Below, piece by piece: positions 42,906-50,930 of a DNA stretch of 64,000 nt (positions are counted from its first letter, which is position 1; the number at the start of each line of letters is the position of its first letter). The stretch is from Streptomyces fuscichromogenes (GTDB lineage Bacteria; Actinomycetota; Actinomycetes; Streptomycetales; Streptomycetaceae), in the NCBI RefSeq assembly GCF_014645815.1, contig NZ_BMML01000007.1:124001-188000 (forward strand), in the 5' to 3' direction. A program made the position numbers and the translations under genes. The notes under the pieces are model-generated. The model did not search any database. It was not told the DNA's origin and saw only the letters and a program-made list of their open reading frames with translations.

Positions 42906-43456
42906 CCACCTCGCCCGGCCTTCTGGCCGTCATCGACATGCAGCACGTCTTCGCGGACCCCGCCGGCCCCTGGGCCGCCCCGCGCTACGCCGAGGCGGCG
43001 GCGGGCGTACGACGGCTGCTCCCGGCGTTCGAAAACCGCACGGTCTTCACCCGCTTCGTCGCCCCCGCACACCCCACCGGCGCCTGGCGGGCCTACTACG
43101 AGCGATGGCCCTTCGCGCTCCAGCCCCCGGACGCCGAACTCTGGCGGCTGACCGACGAGTTCGCCGAGCAGGCCGAAGTCGTCCTGGACTCCCCGACGTT
43201 TGGCAAATGGACCCCTGAACTCGCCGCCCTGGCCGCCCCGCACGGCCGCTTGGTCCTGGCCGGCGTCAGCACCGACTGCTGCGTCCTGTCCACCGCGCTG
43301 CCGGCCGCCGACGCCGGCATCGAGGTCCTGGTCGTCGCCGACGCCTGCGCGGGCGCCGACGACGACTCCCACGCGAGGGCGCTGCACCTGCTGGATCTCT
43401 ACCGACCGCTGATCAGGGTGACGACGACCGAACTGCTGTCCTGCGGCGCCCCGTAG
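42902..43456 (+). CDS. Cysteine hydrolase (isochorismatase-like amidohydrolase)
   Basis: The 184-residue protein has the isochorismatase fold triad: Asp in VIDMQHVF, Lys in TFGKWTP and the nucleophile Cys in GVSTDCCVLSTAL. The family hydrolyses amides such as nicotinamide, N-carbamoyl compounds, ureidoacrylate and biuret. It is coupled to the permease by an ATGA overlap. Its TAG stop lies in the loop of a dispersed-repeat hairpin. Confidence 0.9.
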   Translation: MTTSPGLLAVIDMQHVFADPAGPWAAPRYAEAAAGVRRLLPAFENRTVFTRFVAPAHPTGAWRAYYERWPFALQPPDAELWRLTDEFAEQAEVVLDSPTFGKWTPELAALAAPHGRLVLAGVSTDCCVLSTALPAADAGIEVLVVADACAGADDDSHARALHLLDLYRPLIRVTTTELLSCGAP

Positions 43457-43496
43457 GGGCGCGGGGAACTGCGCGACCAGCCGCCACGGTGCCGCG
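43446..43496. repeat. Dispersed intergenic repeat, copy 1
   Basis: Starts with the hairpin GCGCCCC-GTA-GGGGCGC, followed by GGGGAACTGCGCGACCAGCC and CACGGTGCCGCGG. It forms the 3' end of the cysteine hydrolase transcript between convergent genes and may help terminate it. Confidence 0.8.
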
Positions 43497-43543
43497 GATG
43501 GCTCACGACGCGCACCCCCTCACACCCGGCCCCCGCGGAGCGC

Positions 43544-44959
43544 CTAGTCCCGGCGGGACACCTCCACGTTCTCCAGGATGCCGAGGGCGTCCGGGACCAG
43601 GACGGCGGCCGAGTAGTAGGCGGTGACCAGGTAGGAGGCGACCGCTTGTTCGTTGATGCCCATGAGGCGGACGGCCAGGCCGGGCTCCGTCTCGTCCGGC
43701 AGGCCGGTCTGGAGGAGGCCGATCACGCCCTGGTTCTGCTCGCCGGCCCGCAGCGCGATGATGGAGGAGGTGCGGGCCCCGGTGACCGGGATCTTGCCGC
43801 AGGGGAGCAGCGGGACGCCCCGCCAGGCCGGGAGATGATGGCCGCCGACCTCGATCCCGCCGAAGTACAGACCGCGCTTGTTGCACTCCCGCCCGAACGC
43901 CGCGATCGCCCTGGGGTGGGCGAACAGATGCGTGGTGTCACGCCGCATGGCGAGGAGCTCGTCGAGGTCGTCCGGGGTGGGCGGACCCGAGTGCGTGGAG
44001 ATCCGCTGGCCGTGGTCGGCGTTGTGCAGCAGGCCGAAGTCCCGGTTGTTGACCAGCTCGTGCTCCTGCCGCTCCCGCAACACCTCCACGACGAGCCTGA
44101 GTTGGTGCTCAGTCTGGTCCATCGGCCTGCTGTAGAGGTCGGCCACCCGGGTGTGCACGCGCAACACGGTCTGGGCGACGCTCAGTTCGTACTCGCGTGG
44201 CGCCGGCTCGTAGTCCGCGAAGGTGTGCGGGATGTCCGGCTCGCCGGTATGGCCCGCGCTGAGCGCGATCTCGGCCTCGCCGAAGGCGTTCGTCTCCCGG
44301 TGTCCGTCAAGCCGGGCCAGCTCCACGTGCGCGCGAAGAGCGGCGTGCCGGTCCACCACCTCCTGGTACGCCGTGTGCGGCAGCGCCAGCACGGTGGTCG
44401 CCGTAGCCGCGCGGGCGGTGAACTCCCAGCCGCCGTCGAGCCCGGCGAGCACCCGGCCGCCGAAGGTGTCGCCGTCCGCGAGGAGTCCGACCACCGCCTC
44501 GTCGCCGTAGGGCCCCGCCCCGATCTGCTCCACCTTGCCGTGCGCGATCAGATACACATGGTCGGCCGGGCGGCCGGCCGCCACGATCACCTGCCCCGGC
44601 TCGTACTCCCGCTGCTCGAACCGCGCCGCCAGCGCCTGCAGCGCGGTGCCGTCCTCGAAGCCCCGCAGCAACGGCAGCTCGCCCAGCTCGGCCGGGATCA
44701 CCGCGACCTGCGCGCCGGTCTGCACGAAGGTCACCCGGCCGTCGCCGACCCGGTACGACAGTCTGCGGTTGACGCGGTAGGTACCGCCGGGCACGTCCAC
44801 CCACGGCAGCGTCCGGGTCAGCCACCGTGAGCTGATCTCCTGCATCTGGGGTGCGGACTTGGTCGTCGTGGTGAGATTCCGTGCCGCGGCGGTGCCGAGG
44901 CTCTGCTGCTCCCGCTCCTCGGCGTCCGCCGGGGGCGTCGTACCGGTCTCGACCGACAT
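43544..44959 (-). CDS. Family 2B encapsulin shell protein with a cyclic-nucleotide-binding domain insert
   Basis: The 471-residue protein has the family 2B layout: a disordered N-arm (residues 1-45), an HK97-fold start (TLPWVDVPGGTYRVNRRLSYRVGDGRVTFVQTGAQVAVIP), an inserted Crp-like cyclic-nucleotide-binding domain (about 97-215; EYEPGQVIVAAGRPADHVYLIAHGKVEQIG), then the rest of the capsid fold (ELSVAQTVLRVHTRVADLYSRPMDQTEHQLRLVVEVLRERQEHELVNN, GILENVEVSRRD). Such shells self-assemble into nanocompartments, and in Streptomyces often enclose terpene synthases or polyprenyl transferases. No terpene gene is adjacent here, so its cargo is not visible. Confidence 0.9.
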   Translation of the reverse strand: MSVETGTTPPADAEEREQQSLGTAAARNLTTTTKSAPQMQEISSRWLTRTLPWVDVPGGTYRVNRRLSYRVGDGRVTFVQTGAQVAVIPAELGELPLLRGFEDGTALQALAARFEQREYEPGQVIVAAGRPADHVYLIAHGKVEQIGAGPYGDEAVVGLLADGDTFGGRVLAGLDGGWEFTARAATATTVLALPHTAYQEVVDRHAALRAHVELARLDGHRETNAFGEAEIALSAGHTGEPDIPHTFADYEPAPREYELSVAQTVLRVHTRVADLYSRPMDQTEHQLRLVVEVLRERQEHELVNNRDFGLLHNADHGQRISTHSGPPTPDDLDELLAMRRDTTHLFAHPRAIAAFGRECNKRGLYFGGIEVGGHHLPAWRGVPLLPCGKIPVTGARTSSIIALRAGEQNQGVIGLLQTGLPDETEPGLAVRLMGINEQAVASYLVTAYYSAAVLVPDALGILENVEVSRRD

Positions 44960-45306
44960 CGATTTCCTTCTCTCGCGTCACTTGGGTGACGGAACGGACA
45001 CGGACCGTCACCTTCCGGGGCTACCCCTACCCCCCGACCCGCGCCGTGAGTGATGCCGGGGGACGGAGCGCGAGGCACGTGCCACCGGGAACTGCGCCAT
45101 CACCACCCCTCACTCCACCCCGGCCACCCCCGGCCGCCGGTTTCCGGCCGGGAGCCACCGGGATCGCGGCGCGGCATCCCGGGGCGCGGTGAAAGCCCCG
45201 TCGCTCCCGGCGCATGCCCCGGCCCCGACCGGGTACGCGTGCCGTGGCCGCCCGGTGACCTGCCGGCCCTGCGGCCTGTACCACCACCGCTACCTGGGGA
45301 CCTGCC
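44960..45306. other. Divergent intergenic region
   Basis: About 350 bases lie between the encapsulin and SseB-family gene starts. I see no ORF with family similarity and no clear operator. Short G/C-rich hairpins are possible. It should hold promoters in both directions. Confidence 0.4.
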
Positions 45307-45708
45307 ATGGAGACACCCGCACACGACGACCTCCCGACGCCGGCCCAGCGAGCGCTCGACACGCTGGCCGTGAACGCCGAGGACCATGACGCCCTGGACA
45401 CGCTCGCCCACAGTGACGTGCTGGTCCCGGTGCCGGACGACGCCGCGGAGGCGGCCGACCCCGCGATGATCGCCCTGCCCGTCCTGGAACGCCCCGACGG
45501 CGACCCCGTCGTCCCCGTGTTCACCTCGGAGGGGGAGCTGACCGGTCTGCTGCCGACGGTCTCCCGCTACCGCGTGGTGCCGCTCGGCGCGCTCGCCTCG
45601 CAGTGGCCCGAGGACAACCTCTCGCTCGCCATAGACGGCAGCTCGGCGCACGCGCTGACGCTCACCTCCGAGGGAGTGCGCACCCTGCTGGCGCGGCCGG
45701 CGGGCTGA
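45307..45708 (+). CDS. SseB-family protein
   Basis: The 133-residue protein consists of a single SseB-like domain (ALDTLAVNAEDHDALDTLAHSDVLVPVPDD, IALPVLERPDGDPVVPVFTSEGELTGLLP, YRVVPLGALASQWPEDNLSLAIDGSSAHALTLTSEGVRTLL). The domain is widespread in actinobacteria and has no catalytic motif; its molecular role is unclear. Confidence 0.82.
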   Translation: METPAHDDLPTPAQRALDTLAVNAEDHDALDTLAHSDVLVPVPDDAAEAADPAMIALPVLERPDGDPVVPVFTSEGELTGLLPTVSRYRVVPLGALASQWPEDNLSLAIDGSSAHALTLTSEGVRTLLARPAG

Positions 45709-45758
45709 CCGAAGGGCTCCGGTCACCGACAGGCCGGCCCCCGGGCCAGAATGGCGCC

Positions 45759-46871
45759 ATGGAATGGATCTCCGGGGTGGCCGGGGGACTGGTGCTCGTC
45801 CTGGTCCTGCGCAGCATCCTGCGCACGCTCGTGGTCCCCCGGGGCCTGTACTCCGTACTGGTGTACCGGCTGTGGTGGGGCCTGCGCCGGGTGCTCTGCC
45901 TCGCCGCGCACCGGGGCGGCTACCGGGCCATCGACCGCGCCCAGACCTGGCTCGCCCCGCTCATGCTGGTCGGCATGCTCGCCGCCTGGCTCGGCGGGGC
46001 GTTCCTCGGCTTCGGGATGCTGCTGTACGCGTTCTCCCCGCTGTCCTGGAGCACCGCCTTCCGGGAGGCGGGCTCCAGCCTGTTCACCCTCGGGTTCGCC
46101 AGCGGTGCCCGGCTGCGGCTGTCCGCGCTCGACTTCGTCGCCGCCGCCACCGGCCCGGTCGTCATCGCGCTCCAGATCGCCTATCTGCCCACGCTGTACG
46201 CGGCCTACAACCGCCGTGAACTGGAGGTCACCCTGCTCCAGTCCCGGGCCGGGGAGCCCGCCTGGGGTCCGGAGATCCTCGCCCGGCAGTGGCTGGTCGA
46301 CACCGAGACGGCGCTGCCCGAGCTGTACCGGTCCTGGGAGCGGCTGGCCGCGGACATGGGCGAGAGCCACGCCACCTACCCGGTGCTGTTGGCGTTCCGC
46401 TCGCCCCGCCCCTACCGCAGCTGGCTGGTCGGGCTGATCGCCGTCATGGACGCGGCCGCCATGCAGCTGGCGCTCGCTCCGCGCGCCGCCCCGCCCGAGG
46501 CCCGGCTGATGCTGCGCGCGGGGTTCACCGCACTGCGTGACATCGCCGTCTCCGTGCGGGCGACCGTCGACACCGACCCGGCCCCGGACGCCCCCGTCGA
46601 GCTGACCTATGGCGAGTTCGAGGAGGCCGTGGCCATGCTGGAGAAGACCGGCTTCCGCGCCGAACGCGGCACCGAGGAGGCCTGGCCGCACTTCCACGGC
46701 TGGCGGGTCAACTACGAGGCGGTCGCCTACGAGCTGTGCCGCCGCTGCGACGCGGTACCCGCGCTGTGGACCGGTGGCCGCGACTTTCCCTCGGAGCCGA
46801 TTCCGCCGCGGCGCCCGGTGGACCGGCGGCCGTTCGAAGGACGGCCGGAAGTTCCTCCTTCCGGCGGGTAG
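45759..46871 (+). CDS. Hypothetical multi-pass membrane protein
   Basis: The 370-residue protein starts at ATG 45759. Helices lie near residues 5-22, 60-90 and 125-150 (LVLVLVLRSILRTLVVP, LAPLMLVGMLAAWLGGAFLGFGMLLYAF, VAAATGPVVIALQIAYLPTLYAAY). SSLFTLGFASGARL between them resembles an ion-channel-like pore loop, but I cannot confirm it. The cytoplasmic rest has AVMDAAAMQLALAP and is mostly helical. Not matched to a named family. Confidence 0.75.
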   Translation: MEWISGVAGGLVLVLVLRSILRTLVVPRGLYSVLVYRLWWGLRRVLCLAAHRGGYRAIDRAQTWLAPLMLVGMLAAWLGGAFLGFGMLLYAFSPLSWSTAFREAGSSLFTLGFASGARLRLSALDFVAAATGPVVIALQIAYLPTLYAAYNRRELEVTLLQSRAGEPAWGPEILARQWLVDTETALPELYRSWERLAADMGESHATYPVLLAFRSPRPYRSWLVGLIAVMDAAAMQLALAPRAAPPEARLMLRAGFTALRDIAVSVRATVDTDPAPDAPVELTYGEFEEAVAMLEKTGFRAERGTEEAWPHFHGWRVNYEAVAYELCRRCDAVPALWTGGRDFPSEPIPPRRPVDRRPFEGRPEVPPSGG

Positions 46872-46933
46872 CGCGGCGCTTCATGAGGGAAGATCCCAGC
46901 AGGGGCCGGGGAGACCGAGAGGGGCGGATCGTC

Positions 46934-47824
46934 GTGAGGGTCGTCCTGCTGGGCACCGCCGCGGGCGGCGGATTCCCGCAGTGGAACTGCGCCTGCGCGC
47001 TGTGCGCGGCCGCCCGGGACGGCAAGCTGCCCTCCCGGACCCAGGAGTGCGTGGCGCTGACCGGCAACGGCCGGGACTGGTGGCTGCTCAACGCCTCCCC
47101 GGACATCCGCGCCCAGCTCACCGCCACGGCCGCGCTGTGGCCGGGACCGGGCCCTAGGGACACCCCGGTACGCGGCGTGCTGCTCACCGACGCCGAGGCC
47201 GACCACGTCAGCGGCCTGACCGTGCTGCGCGGGGCGCCGGACCTCAAGGTGTACGCGGCCCCGCCGGTGGGGACGGTGCTGGCGCCCGCCCGGGGCGCCC
47301 TGGACCGCTACGCTCCCTGGCAATGGGCCGACAGCCTGGCCGACGGCGGCTTCGTGCTGGCCGGCGGCCTGGTCGTCACCGCGCACCCGGTCGGCGCCAA
47401 GGTCCCGGCGTACGTGCCGCCCGAGCTCGCCGAGGCCGACGGCCGCTGGGTCACGGCGTACCGCGTCGAGGACCTGGCCACCGGGGGAGTGCTGCTCTAC
47501 GCCCCCTGCGTGGGCGCCTGGAGCGACGTGCTGGACGAGCTGTGCGCGGAGGCCGACTGCGTGCTGCTGGACGGCACCTTCTTCAGCGCCGACGAGATGG
47601 GCACAGCGGCCCCCACCGGCCCCGGCCAGGCGGCGATGGGCCATCTCCCGGTCTCCGGCCCGCACGGCAGCCTCGCCGCCCTGGCCCGCCATCCGCGCGC
47701 CCGCCGGATCTACACCCACCTCAACAACACCAACCCGCTGGTCGACCCGGCGTCCCGGGCCCGCGCCCAGGTGGCCGCGGAGGGCGTCGAGGTCCTCCCC
47801 GACGGGATCGAGTTCGCGCTCTAG
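46934..47824 (+). CDS. pqqB: PqqB-like metallo-beta-lactamase-fold protein
   Basis: The 296-residue protein reads RVVLLGTAAGGGFPQWNCACALCAAAR, the PqqB signature with Cys at 19, 21 and 24, then LLNASPDIRAQL, LLTDAEADHVSGL and TYIHLNNTNP-like text (YTHLNNTNPL). PqqB proteins act in pyrroloquinoline quinone formation, as an oxidase/hydroxylase of the PqqA-derived precursor. GTG 46934 gives a normal length; ATG 46883 would add 17 residues. No pqqA, C, D or E is in the window. Confidence 0.88.
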   Translation: MRVVLLGTAAGGGFPQWNCACALCAAARDGKLPSRTQECVALTGNGRDWWLLNASPDIRAQLTATAALWPGPGPRDTPVRGVLLTDAEADHVSGLTVLRGAPDLKVYAAPPVGTVLAPARGALDRYAPWQWADSLADGGFVLAGGLVVTAHPVGAKVPAYVPPELAEADGRWVTAYRVEDLATGGVLLYAPCVGAWSDVLDELCAEADCVLLDGTFFSADEMGTAAPTGPGQAAMGHLPVSGPHGSLAALARHPRARRIYTHLNNTNPLVDPASRARAQVAAEGVEVLPDGIEFAL

Positions 47825-47832
47825 GCGGGTCG

Positions 47833-47880
47833 GCCCCGCAAGGGGCGCGGGGAACCGCGCGACGGGCCACGACGGTGCCT
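47833..47880. repeat. Dispersed intergenic repeat, copy 2
   Basis: GCCCC-GCAA-GGGGC leads into GCGGGGAACCGCGCGACGGG and CCACGACGGTGCC, diverged from the other copies by a few bases. It follows the pqqB stop directly. Confidence 0.75.
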
Positions 47881-47924
47881 GGGGAACTGTCAGACAGGCC
47901 CCAGGTCGGCACACGGCGGGTCGC

Positions 47925-47965
47925 GGTACTTCCGGTCGTGGTACTTCCGGTCGTGGTATTTCCGG
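47925..47965. repeat. 15-base tandem repeat
   Basis: GGTACTTCCGGTCGT occurs twice and a third, partial copy (GGTATTTCCGG) follows. It lies in the convergent gap between pqqB and the MarR gene and is not coding. Confidence 0.8.
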
Positions 47966-47973
47966 CGGAGCGC

Positions 47974-48372
47974 TCAGCCGTCCGTGCCTTCGAGCGTCCG
48001 CGCCAGCACCGCCCGCTGCAGCGGGCGCACCTCGGCGTGCACGGCGCGGCCCCTGGCGGTGAGCGCGACCCACACGCCCCGCCGGTCCTCCGCACAGACC
48101 GAGCGCTCCACCAGGCCGTCCTTCTCCAGTCGCCCGATCAGCCGGGAGAGCGCGCTCTGGCTCAGATGGACCCGTCCCACCAGGTTCTGCACCCGGCACT
48201 GGTCACCCTCGGCGGGCGTCTCGGTGGCGAGCAGGTCGAGCACCTCGAAGTCGCTCGCGCCGAGCCCGTGCGGATGCAGCACCCGGTCGATCTCGCACAT
48301 CGTGCGCGCGTGCACCGACAGGATGTCCCGCCACTGTTCCTCCAGCCGGGCCTCGGCCGTCTTCACTGCCAT
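47974..48372 (-). CDS. MarR-family transcriptional regulator
   Basis: The 132-residue protein has the MarR winged helix: LGASDFEVLDLLATETPAEGDQCRVQNLVGRVHLSQSALSRLIGRLEKDGLVERSVCAEDRRGVWVALTARGRAVHAEV, including the DRR wing. It starts at ATG 48372. A VOC-family gene lies just upstream on the same strand. MarR proteins respond to phenolic or oxidant ligands; its target is not clear. Confidence 0.9.
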   Translation of the reverse strand: MAVKTAEARLEEQWRDILSVHARTMCEIDRVLHPHGLGASDFEVLDLLATETPAEGDQCRVQNLVGRVHLSQSALSRLIGRLEKDGLVERSVCAEDRRGVWVALTARGRAVHAEVRPLQRAVLARTLEGTDG

Positions 48373-48445
48373 ACCCGCACGGTAACACCGATCAAGCCAA
48401 TTGTTGAGTGTGCAACTAGTGCGGGTGCACGCAGTCGTACGGTGC

Positions 48446-48796
48446 TCAGCCGACCGGGTTCTGGAGCAGCCCCACCATGTTGCCGTCGGCGTCCTTCACC
48501 GACGCGACCAGCCGGCCGTTGCCGACGTCCCGGGCGTCCTGGACCAGCTCGGCGCCGGCCGCCAGCAGCGCCGCGAGCCGCTCCCGCAGATCGGTGACGT
48601 GCCAGAACGGCGTCGGCCCGGTCAGCCCCTGGGCATGACCGTTCGGGTCGAGGCCGACGTCCTGCCCCGCCGCCTTGAACCCGATGTAGTAGGGCTCGTC
48701 GGCGTACGGCTCGACGCCCAGCAGCGCGCCGAACAGGGCCTTGGCCCGCGCCGCGTCCTTCACGGGGTAGATGATCGTCTGCACGCCTTCGCTCAT
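48446..48796 (-). CDS. VOC-family (glyoxalase/bleomycin-resistance fold) protein
   Basis: The 116-residue protein starts at ATG 48796 behind GAGGAG. It has two beta-alpha-beta-beta-beta units: TIIYPVKDAARAKALFGALLGVEPYADEPYYIGFK and FWHVTDLRERLAALLAAGAELVQDARDVGNGRLVASVKDADGNMVGLLQNP. Metal ligands typical of glyoxalase I are not all evident. It may act as a small dioxygenase, isomerase or binding protein. Confidence 0.88.
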   Translation of the reverse strand: MSEGVQTIIYPVKDAARAKALFGALLGVEPYADEPYYIGFKAAGQDVGLDPNGHAQGLTGPTPFWHVTDLRERLAALLAAGAELVQDARDVGNGRLVASVKDADGNMVGLLQNPVG

Positions 48797-48903
48797 GGCG
48801 CTCTCACTCCTCGCGATAAGGGAACCGGCGCTTCCCGGCCGGTGATCCCACGCTAGGACGCGTCGGCCCACCCCCGCTTCTCCGATCCTGACCGGTTGCC
48901 GTA

Positions 48904-48956
48904 GCGCCCCAGAGGGGCGCGGGGAACTGCGCGACCAGCCACGACGGCGCCGCAGA
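48904..48956. repeat. Dispersed intergenic repeat, copy 3
   Basis: GCGCCCC-AGA-GGGGCGC, then GGGGAACTGCGCGACCAGCC and ACGACGGCGCCGCAG. It follows the 3' end of the LacI gene on the minus strand and may terminate the galactan importer operon. Confidence 0.8.
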
Positions 48957-48993
48957 CGACCGACGGCATGTCCCGGCCCTCCCAGCGGAGCGC

Positions 48994-50028
48994 TCACGTC
49001 GACTCGCGCCGCACCAGCTCCGTCGGCAGGATCACCGCCGCGGGGTCCTCCCCGCCTATCTGGGCGAGCAGGACGCGGACCATCTCGGTGCTGATCCGGT
49101 CCCAGGGCTGGCGGATGGTGGTGAGCGCCGGGGTCACCGCCGTGGCTGCCGGGGAGTCGTCGAAACCGCCGACAGCGATGTCATCCGGCACCCGCTTCCC
49201 GGCCCGCTGCAACACCGCCAGCACGCCCTGCGCCATGAGGTCCGAGGCCACGAAGACGGCGTCCAGGTCCGGGGCCTGCGCGAGCAGCCGCTCCGCTCCC
49301 GCCTCACCGCTCGCCTTGCTGTAGTCCCCGGACACGACGAGTGCCTCGTCGATCGCGATGCCCGCCTCGGTGAGGATCTCCTTGTACCCGGCGAGCCGCT
49401 CGACACCGCCCGGGGTGTCCAGCGGGCCGGTGATCATGCCGATCCGACGGCGTCCCACGGCCAGCAGGTGCCGGACCATGTCCCGGGCGCCGTCCCGGTC
49501 GTCGGCGGCGACGTAACTCACCTTCGAGCCGAGGCCGATCGGCTTGCCGCAGGCCACCAGGGGTACGCCCGCCGCGCGCAGTTCCTCCGCGACCGGGTCA
49601 CCCGAGTGGCTCGACACCAGCAGCACCCCGTCGACGTGCCCGGCGGTGATGTACCGGGTGATCCGCCGCCGTTCCTCCTTGGTACCCGCCAGCATCAGCA
49701 GCAGCGGTATGTCGTGCCGGGCCAGCGCCTGCGTACAACCGCTCAGCAGCACGTTGAAGTTGGGGTCCTCGAAGAACCTCTCCTGCGGCTCCGTCAGCAG
49801 GAAGCCGACCGAGTCCGAACGCCCGGTGATCAGCGACCGGGCGTGCCGGTTGACGACGTACCCGGTTCGCCGGATGGCGTCGTCGACCGCCTCCCGGGCG
49901 GCGGGGCTGACGTAGTGCCCGCCGTTGAGCACGCGCGAGACAGTGCCTCGTGAGACGCCTGCCTCGCGCGCCACGTCGTGGATCGTCGGCGGTTTGCGCC
50001 GGCCCCCCGCATTGCTGCTCATGGTCAT
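48994..50028 (-). CDS. LacI-family repressor of the galactan operons
   Basis: The 344-residue protein has the LacI helix-turn-helix (PPTIHDVAREAGVSRGTVSRVLNGGHYVSPAAREAV) and a periplasmic-binding-like effector domain (SVGFLLTEPQERFFEDPNFNVLLSGCTQAL, DLDAVFVASDLMAQGVLAVLQRAGKRVPDDIAVGGFDDSP). Its ATG overlaps the stop of the second permease, so it is the last gene of the importer operon. The sites at 53289 and 53379 are likely operators. The inducer may be galactose or galacto-oligosaccharide. Confidence 0.92.
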   Translation of the reverse strand: MTMSSNAGGRRKPPTIHDVAREAGVSRGTVSRVLNGGHYVSPAAREAVDDAIRRTGYVVNRHARSLITGRSDSVGFLLTEPQERFFEDPNFNVLLSGCTQALARHDIPLLLMLAGTKEERRRITRYITAGHVDGVLLVSSHSGDPVAEELRAAGVPLVACGKPIGLGSKVSYVAADDRDGARDMVRHLLAVGRRRIGMITGPLDTPGGVERLAGYKEILTEAGIAIDEALVVSGDYSKASGEAGAERLLAQAPDLDAVFVASDLMAQGVLAVLQRAGKRVPDDIAVGGFDDSPAATAVTPALTTIRQPWDRISTEMVRVLLAQIGGEDPAAVILPTELVRREST

Positions 50029-50930
50029 GACTTTACGGCCCCGGACAGCAGGTCAAGGCTCCAGAAGCGCTGAATGACCAGGAAGAGCGCGATCAGCGGC
50101 AGCACGGCCAGGAACGCACCGGTGATCACCAGGGTGTACAGCGCCGGGGTGTTGGCGCCCTGCATCAGGAGTGTGTACAGACCGAGGGTGAGCGGGAACC
50201 TCTCGTCGTTGCTCAGCATGATGTACGGCAGGAGGAAGTTGTTCCAGATGGCCACGAACTGGAACAGGAACACCGTGACCATGCCGGGGATCATCATCGG
50301 CAGCGCGATCCGGGTGAAGATCCGCCACTCGCTCGCCCCGTCCATCCGCCCCGCCTCCACCACGTCGGTGGGGACGGCCGCGGCCGCGTAGATCCGCGAG
50401 AGGTAGACGCCGTACGGCGCGAGGATCTGTGGCAGCAGCACGGACAGGTAGGAGTCCGTGAGGTTCGCCTTGGCCAGCAGCAGGTACTGCGGGATGGCGA
50501 GGATGACCGGAGGCATCAGCACGCCGGCGAGCAGCACGTTGAAGATCGCTTCGCGGCCCCTGAACCGGTAGGTGGCGAGGGCGTAGCCGGTGAACGCCGA
50601 CACGCACGTCGAGACCAGGGCACCGAGACCGGCGTACAGACCGGAGTTGAGCATCCACTGCCAGTAGATGCCGTCCCGGTAGGCGTTGAGGTCCTTGAGG
50701 TTCTGGGTGAAGCCGGAGCCGGGCAGGAAGGTGAACGTGGAGAACAGCTCGCTGCCGGACTTGGTGGACGCGATCACCACCCAGGCCACCGGCAGCAGCG
50801 TGTAGATCGCGCCCAGCAGCAGCGTGAGCGTCGGGACCAGGGCGATCCGGCGGCGCAGCGGCGGCCCCTGGGCGGTGCCGGGCGTGGTACCCGCGGCCGG
50901 GGCGGCCTTGCGGACGGCAAGAGAACTCAT
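50025..50930 (-). CDS. Carbohydrate ABC transporter permease (MalG type)
   Basis: The 301-residue protein starts at ATG 50930 with GGAGG upstream. It has six hydrophobic segments and the EAA loop (VVEAGRMDGASEWRIFTRIALPMMIPG), which docks on the ATPase. It pairs with the MalF-type permease whose stop overlaps it. The operon order is binding protein, MalF-type, MalG-type, LacI. Confidence 0.92.
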   Translation of the reverse strand: MSSLAVRKAAPAAGTTPGTAQGPPLRRRIALVPTLTLLLGAIYTLLPVAWVVIASTKSGSELFSTFTFLPGSGFTQNLKDLNAYRDGIYWQWMLNSGLYAGLGALVSTCVSAFTGYALATYRFRGREAIFNVLLAGVLMPPVILAIPQYLLLAKANLTDSYLSVLLPQILAPYGVYLSRIYAAAAVPTDVVEAGRMDGASEWRIFTRIALPMMIPGMVTVFLFQFVAIWNNFLLPYIMLSNDERFPLTLGLYTLLMQGANTPALYTLVITGAFLAVLPLIALFLVIQRFWSLDLLSGAVKS

